Shown one piece after another: positions 5,119-7,186 of a stretch of 7,186 nucleotides of DNA. Position 1 is the first letter of the stretch. Each line of letters starts with the position of its first letter. The notes under the pieces are model-generated. The model did no database searches. It had not been told where the DNA came from and saw only the letters and a list, made by a program, of their open reading frames with translations. This DNA comes from an uncultured Rhodospirillaceae bacterium (lineage in GTDB: Bacteria > Pseudomonadota > Alphaproteobacteria > RF32 > CAG-239). Position numbers and translations under genes: made by a program. The DNA lies in NCBI GenBank assembly GCA_900313155.1, contig OMQE01000172.1:1-7186 (forward strand), written 5' to 3'.

Positions 5119-6966
5119 ATGAGTAAAAAGCAAAAATTCAAAACCGAAGTCAGTAAGCTGTTAGATATTGTAATCAATTCGCTATATTCCGAAAAATATA
5201 TCTTTTTGCGAGAGCTGATTTCTAATGCCAGCGATGCTTGCGACAAGTTGCGCTACTATTCGCTGATGAATCAAGATATTGCTAAAAACAACGGTGCTTT
5301 CAAAATTGTTATTACACCGAATGCCGAAGAAAATACACTCACCATCAGTGATAACGGTATTGGCATGAACAAAGATGATTTGGTTAATCATTTAGGCACA
5401 ATTGCCAAGTCCGGCACGGCCGATTTTGTGCTGAACGCCAAAGACAATGGCTCGGTGGTAGATTTAATCGGTAAATTCGGCGTTGGTTTTTATTCGGCTT
5501 TTATGGTTGCCGACAAGGTAGAGGTAACAACAAAACGTGCCGGCGAAGAACAGGCATATAAGTGGATTTCAGACGGTGTGGACGGTTTTGAAATTACTGA
5601 AGCCGAACGCGACAAATTCGGCACCGATATTAAACTCTATTTGAAAGATGATGCCAAAGATTATGTGGACACCATTTATTTGCGCCACATTATCCGCACC
5701 TATTCCGACCACATCAACTACCCGATTGTGCTCAATTTAGGAAAAGCCGGCGAAGAAACAGTGAACACCGGTTCGGCGCTATGGACACAAAACAAGGCTG
5801 AAATTACCGATGAGCAATATAACGAGTTTTATCATCATATTTCACGAAATTTTGATACACCGTGGATGCGCCTGCACTTTAAAGCGGAAGGAAGTATTGA
5901 ATATACCGGCTTGTTATTTATTCCAAGCGAGGCGCCGTATGATTTGTTTCAGCCGGACCGTCAACAGAGTTTGAAACTTTATGTTAACCGCGTGTTTATA
6001 TCGGATAAGGTTGAAGATTTGATGCCGTCATATTTGCGTTTTGTGAAAGGAGTTATTGACAGCGCCGATTTGCCGCTGAATATTTCACGCGAAATGTTGC
6101 AACAAAATGCCTTAATTGCCAAAATCAAAAACGGTACGGTTTCGCGCATTTTGAAGGAATTGAAAAAACGTTCGGAAAATTATGATGACTATATGAAGTT
6201 TTGGAAAAACTTTGGGGTGGCGTTTAAGGAAGGAATTTATGAAGACGTGGCGAACCGGGTTGATGTGGCGGAATTGTCGCGCTTTTATTCAACACACGAT
6301 AAAGAGCATCTAACGTCTTTAGATGAATATATTTCGCGTGTTATTGATGGACAAACCACCATTTACTACATCACCGGTGATGATGTCCCAACCCTGCGCA
6401 ACAACCCGCAATTAGAGGCGTTTGCAGCCAAGGGAATCGAAGTTTTGCTCCTTATCGACCCGATTGACGAATTTTGGGTGCAAACACTGACCAATTATAA
6501 AGGCTATCCGATTAAGCATATTTCGCAAGCGGATATCGATTTGAAAATGGAACGAAACACACCGCGTGCCGATGAAGGAAGCTTAAAACGTTTGACTGAT
6601 TTTATGGCAGATTTGTTCAAAAATGAAGTAGGGAAAGTGATTGCCACCGAAAAGCTGACCAAAAGTCCGGTGAGCTTGACGGTAGAAAGCGGACAGATGA
6701 GCATTCATTTAGAGCGATTGATGCGTAATCATCAACAACAAACCGCTTTTGCCAGCACCCGTATTTTGGAGGTTAATCCGTATCATCCGCTGATTATCAA
6801 ACTGGCTGATGCCATGTTTGAGCCAAGTCAAAAGACCAAGGTGGAAGAAATTTGCCGCTTGCTTTTGGACCAAGCCAAAATTGCCGAAGGTGAAGCCATT
6901 AGCGATAGCTCGTTTTTTAGCGAAAAATTGAGCGAATATATTTTGAACGGTTGGCAATCAAAGTAA
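5119..6966 (+). CDS. htpG: molecular chaperone HtpG (bacterial Hsp90)
   Basis: HtpG is the cytosolic, homodimeric, ATP-dependent Hsp90 chaperone that remodels late-stage client proteins, often with DnaK. At 615 aa it is full length (E. coli 624). The N-terminal GHKL ATPase domain (about 1-210) shows the N box RELISNASDACDKLRY (31-46, catalytic Glu32 and Mg-binding Asn36), ISDNGIGM (76-83, Asp78 for adenine), the ATP lid with HLGTIAKSGT (91-100), GKFGVGFYSAFM (118-129) and GTDIKLYL (168-175). The middle domain contains FIPSEAPYDLF (267-277) and LPLNISREMLQQN (318-330), with Arg324 equivalent to the gamma-phosphate-contacting Arg. The C-terminal dimerisation domain ends NGWQSK, without the eukaryotic MEEVD tail, as expected. 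The ATG has a good Shine-Dalgarno, TAAGGAG (5104-5110), eight bases away. It is monocistronic, preceded by an RpoH-type promoter. All key residues examined are intact. Confidence 0.98.
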   Translation: MSKKQKFKTEVSKLLDIVINSLYSEKYIFLRELISNASDACDKLRYYSLMNQDIAKNNGAFKIVITPNAEENTLTISDNGIGMNKDDLVNHLGTIAKSGTADFVLNAKDNGSVVDLIGKFGVGFYSAFMVADKVEVTTKRAGEEQAYKWISDGVDGFEITEAERDKFGTDIKLYLKDDAKDYVDTIYLRHIIRTYSDHINYPIVLNLGKAGEETVNTGSALWTQNKAEITDEQYNEFYHHISRNFDTPWMRLHFKAEGSIEYTGLLFIPSEAPYDLFQPDRQQSLKLYVNRVFISDKVEDLMPSYLRFVKGVIDSADLPLNISREMLQQNALIAKIKNGTVSRILKELKKRSENYDDYMKFWKNFGVAFKEGIYEDVANRVDVAELSRFYSTHDKEHLTSLDEYISRVIDGQTTIYYITGDDVPTLRNNPQLEAFAAKGIEVLLLIDPIDEFWVQTLTNYKGYPIKHISQADIDLKMERNTPRADEGSLKRLTDFMADLFKNEVGKVIATEKLTKSPVSLTVESGQMSIHLERLMRNHQQQTAFASTRILEVNPYHPLIIKLADAMFEPSQKTKVEEICRLLLDQAKIAEGEAISDSSFFSEKLSEYILNGWQSK

Positions 6967-6981
6967 AGAGCTGATATTGTC

Positions 6982-7043
6982 GGGGTAGTACCGCGTTGTT
7001 GTGAAAGAAATGCTTTGACACAACCAAACGCGGTTCTTTCCCC
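6982..7043. repeat. 62-bp imperfect palindrome downstream of htpG
   Basis: The arms ACCGCGTTGTTGTG (6990-7003) and CACAACCAAACGCGGT (7019-7034) pair along 14 bases with a two-base bulge. The pairing extends inward through AAAG/CTTT (7004-7007 with 7013-7016) and outward, past an internal loop, to GGGG/CCCC (6982-6985 with 7040-7043). It begins 15 bases after the htpG stop. It lacks a following T run, so it is not a textbook intrinsic terminator; a transcript-stabilising hairpin, a non-canonical terminator or a small palindromic element are possible. Confidence 0.7.
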
Positions 7044-7044
7044 A

Positions 7045-7138
7045 GTCATTCTCGGACGCTGTTATTTTCCGCCGTCATTCTTGCCTGCTTATTTATCACT
7101 GTCATTCTTGCCCGTTTTTTATACCGCTGTCATTCTTG
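7045..7138 (+). repeat. degenerate tandem repeat with GTCATTCTTG core, period about 28 bp
   Basis: The ten-base core occurs four times: GTCATTCTCG at 7045 and GTCATTCTTG at 7074, 7101 and 7129, with start-to-start distances of 29, 27 and 28 bp. The middle units also share what follows (CCTGCTTATTTAT versus CCCGTTTTTTAT), so this is a decayed tandem duplication rather than isolated words. The last unit runs directly into a hairpin at 7132-7157. No CRISPR call is justified: the repeats are too short and the spacers resemble one another. Confidence 0.7.
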
Positions 7139-7157
7139 AACCGTTAGGTTCGAGAAT
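7132..7157. repeat. hairpin of the GTCATTCT...AGAATC type
   Basis: ATTCTTGAACC (7132-7142) pairs with GGTTCGAGAAT (7147-7157) around the loop GTTA, giving an 11-bp stem with one G-T wobble. Elements of the general form GTCATTC(C/T)-arm-loop-arm-GAAT are common intergenic palindromes in many proteobacteria, including alphaproteobacteria, which suggests a dispersed repeat family in this genome. Confidence 0.75.
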
Positions 7158-7159
7158 CT

Positions 7160-7174
7160 CCGAACGCAGTTCGG
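7160..7174. repeat. short perfect hairpin CCGAAC-GCA-GTTCGG
   Basis: A six-base-pair perfect stem with a three-base loop lies two bases after the 7132-7157 hairpin. The two hairpins share GAAC/GTTC motifs, so they are probably parts of one composite repeat unit that may continue past the right edge of the window. Confidence 0.6.
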
Positions 7175-7186
7175 CAACATACTTGA

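Noticed and set aside
6981..6995. CGGGGTAGTACCGCG resembles the T-box antiterminator motif GGGTGGTACCGCG, and a CCCC follows later as in T-box leaders.
   Set aside because: The essential TGGN bulge that pairs with the tRNA acceptor end reads TAGT here. The 200 or so bases a T-box leader needs upstream are occupied by htpG coding sequence, and T-boxes are not typical of alphaproteobacteria. A chance likeness produced by the palindrome is more likely.
7045..7138. Regularly spaced repeats suggesting a small CRISPR array.
   Set aside because: The repeated core is only ten bases, the intervening sequences resemble each other, no cas gene is near, and the period of 27-29 bp is the whole unit, not repeat plus unique spacer.

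Overview
The window looks like the chromosome of a moderately AT-rich alphaproteobacterium, possibly one of the uncultured host- or gut-associated lineages. This is an inference from the surA-rsmA gene pair, the single-parvulin SurA, an RpoH-type promoter in front of htpG, and a tail of GTCATTCT-type intergenic palindromes. No rRNA or tRNA gene is present to fix the taxonomy.

Layout: (1) 1-1963, + strand: the 3' part of a SurA-like periplasmic chaperone gene, overlapping by one base with rsmA (ksgA), the 16S rRNA dimethyladenosine transferase. In many proteobacteria pdxA lies between these two genes; here it does not. (2) 1964-2779, + strand: a 210-bp spacer with a possible promoter, then an unrecognised cysteine-rich 201-aa protein. 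(3) 2780-2816: one compact hairpin flanked by A and T tracts, serving two convergent genes as a bidirectional terminator. (4) 2817-4205, - strand: an 11-TM sodium-dependent transporter of the neurotransmitter:sodium symporter (NSS/LeuT) family. (5) 4206-4630: a long AT-rich divergent spacer with one doubtful ORF, ending in a near-consensus sigma-70 promoter. (6) 4631-4954, + strand: a single-gene unit encoding an unrecognised 107-aa Trp-rich protein whose codon use differs from its neighbours, closed by a strong intrinsic terminator. (7) 5059-6966, + strand: an RpoH-like heat-shock promoter and a complete htpG (bacterial Hsp90). (8) 6967-7186: an unusual non-coding tail with a 62-bp imperfect palindrome, a degenerate tandem array of GTCATTCTTG units about 28 bp apart, and two hairpins.

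Functionally these are mostly housekeeping genes: envelope protein folding (SurA), ribosome maturation (RsmA), cytosolic stress chaperone (HtpG) and amino-acid or related solute uptake (NSS). I see no convincing multi-gene novel system. The parts most worth a second look are the two orphan proteins, particularly the 107-aa unit with its own promoter and terminator, and the repeat-rich tail after htpG.
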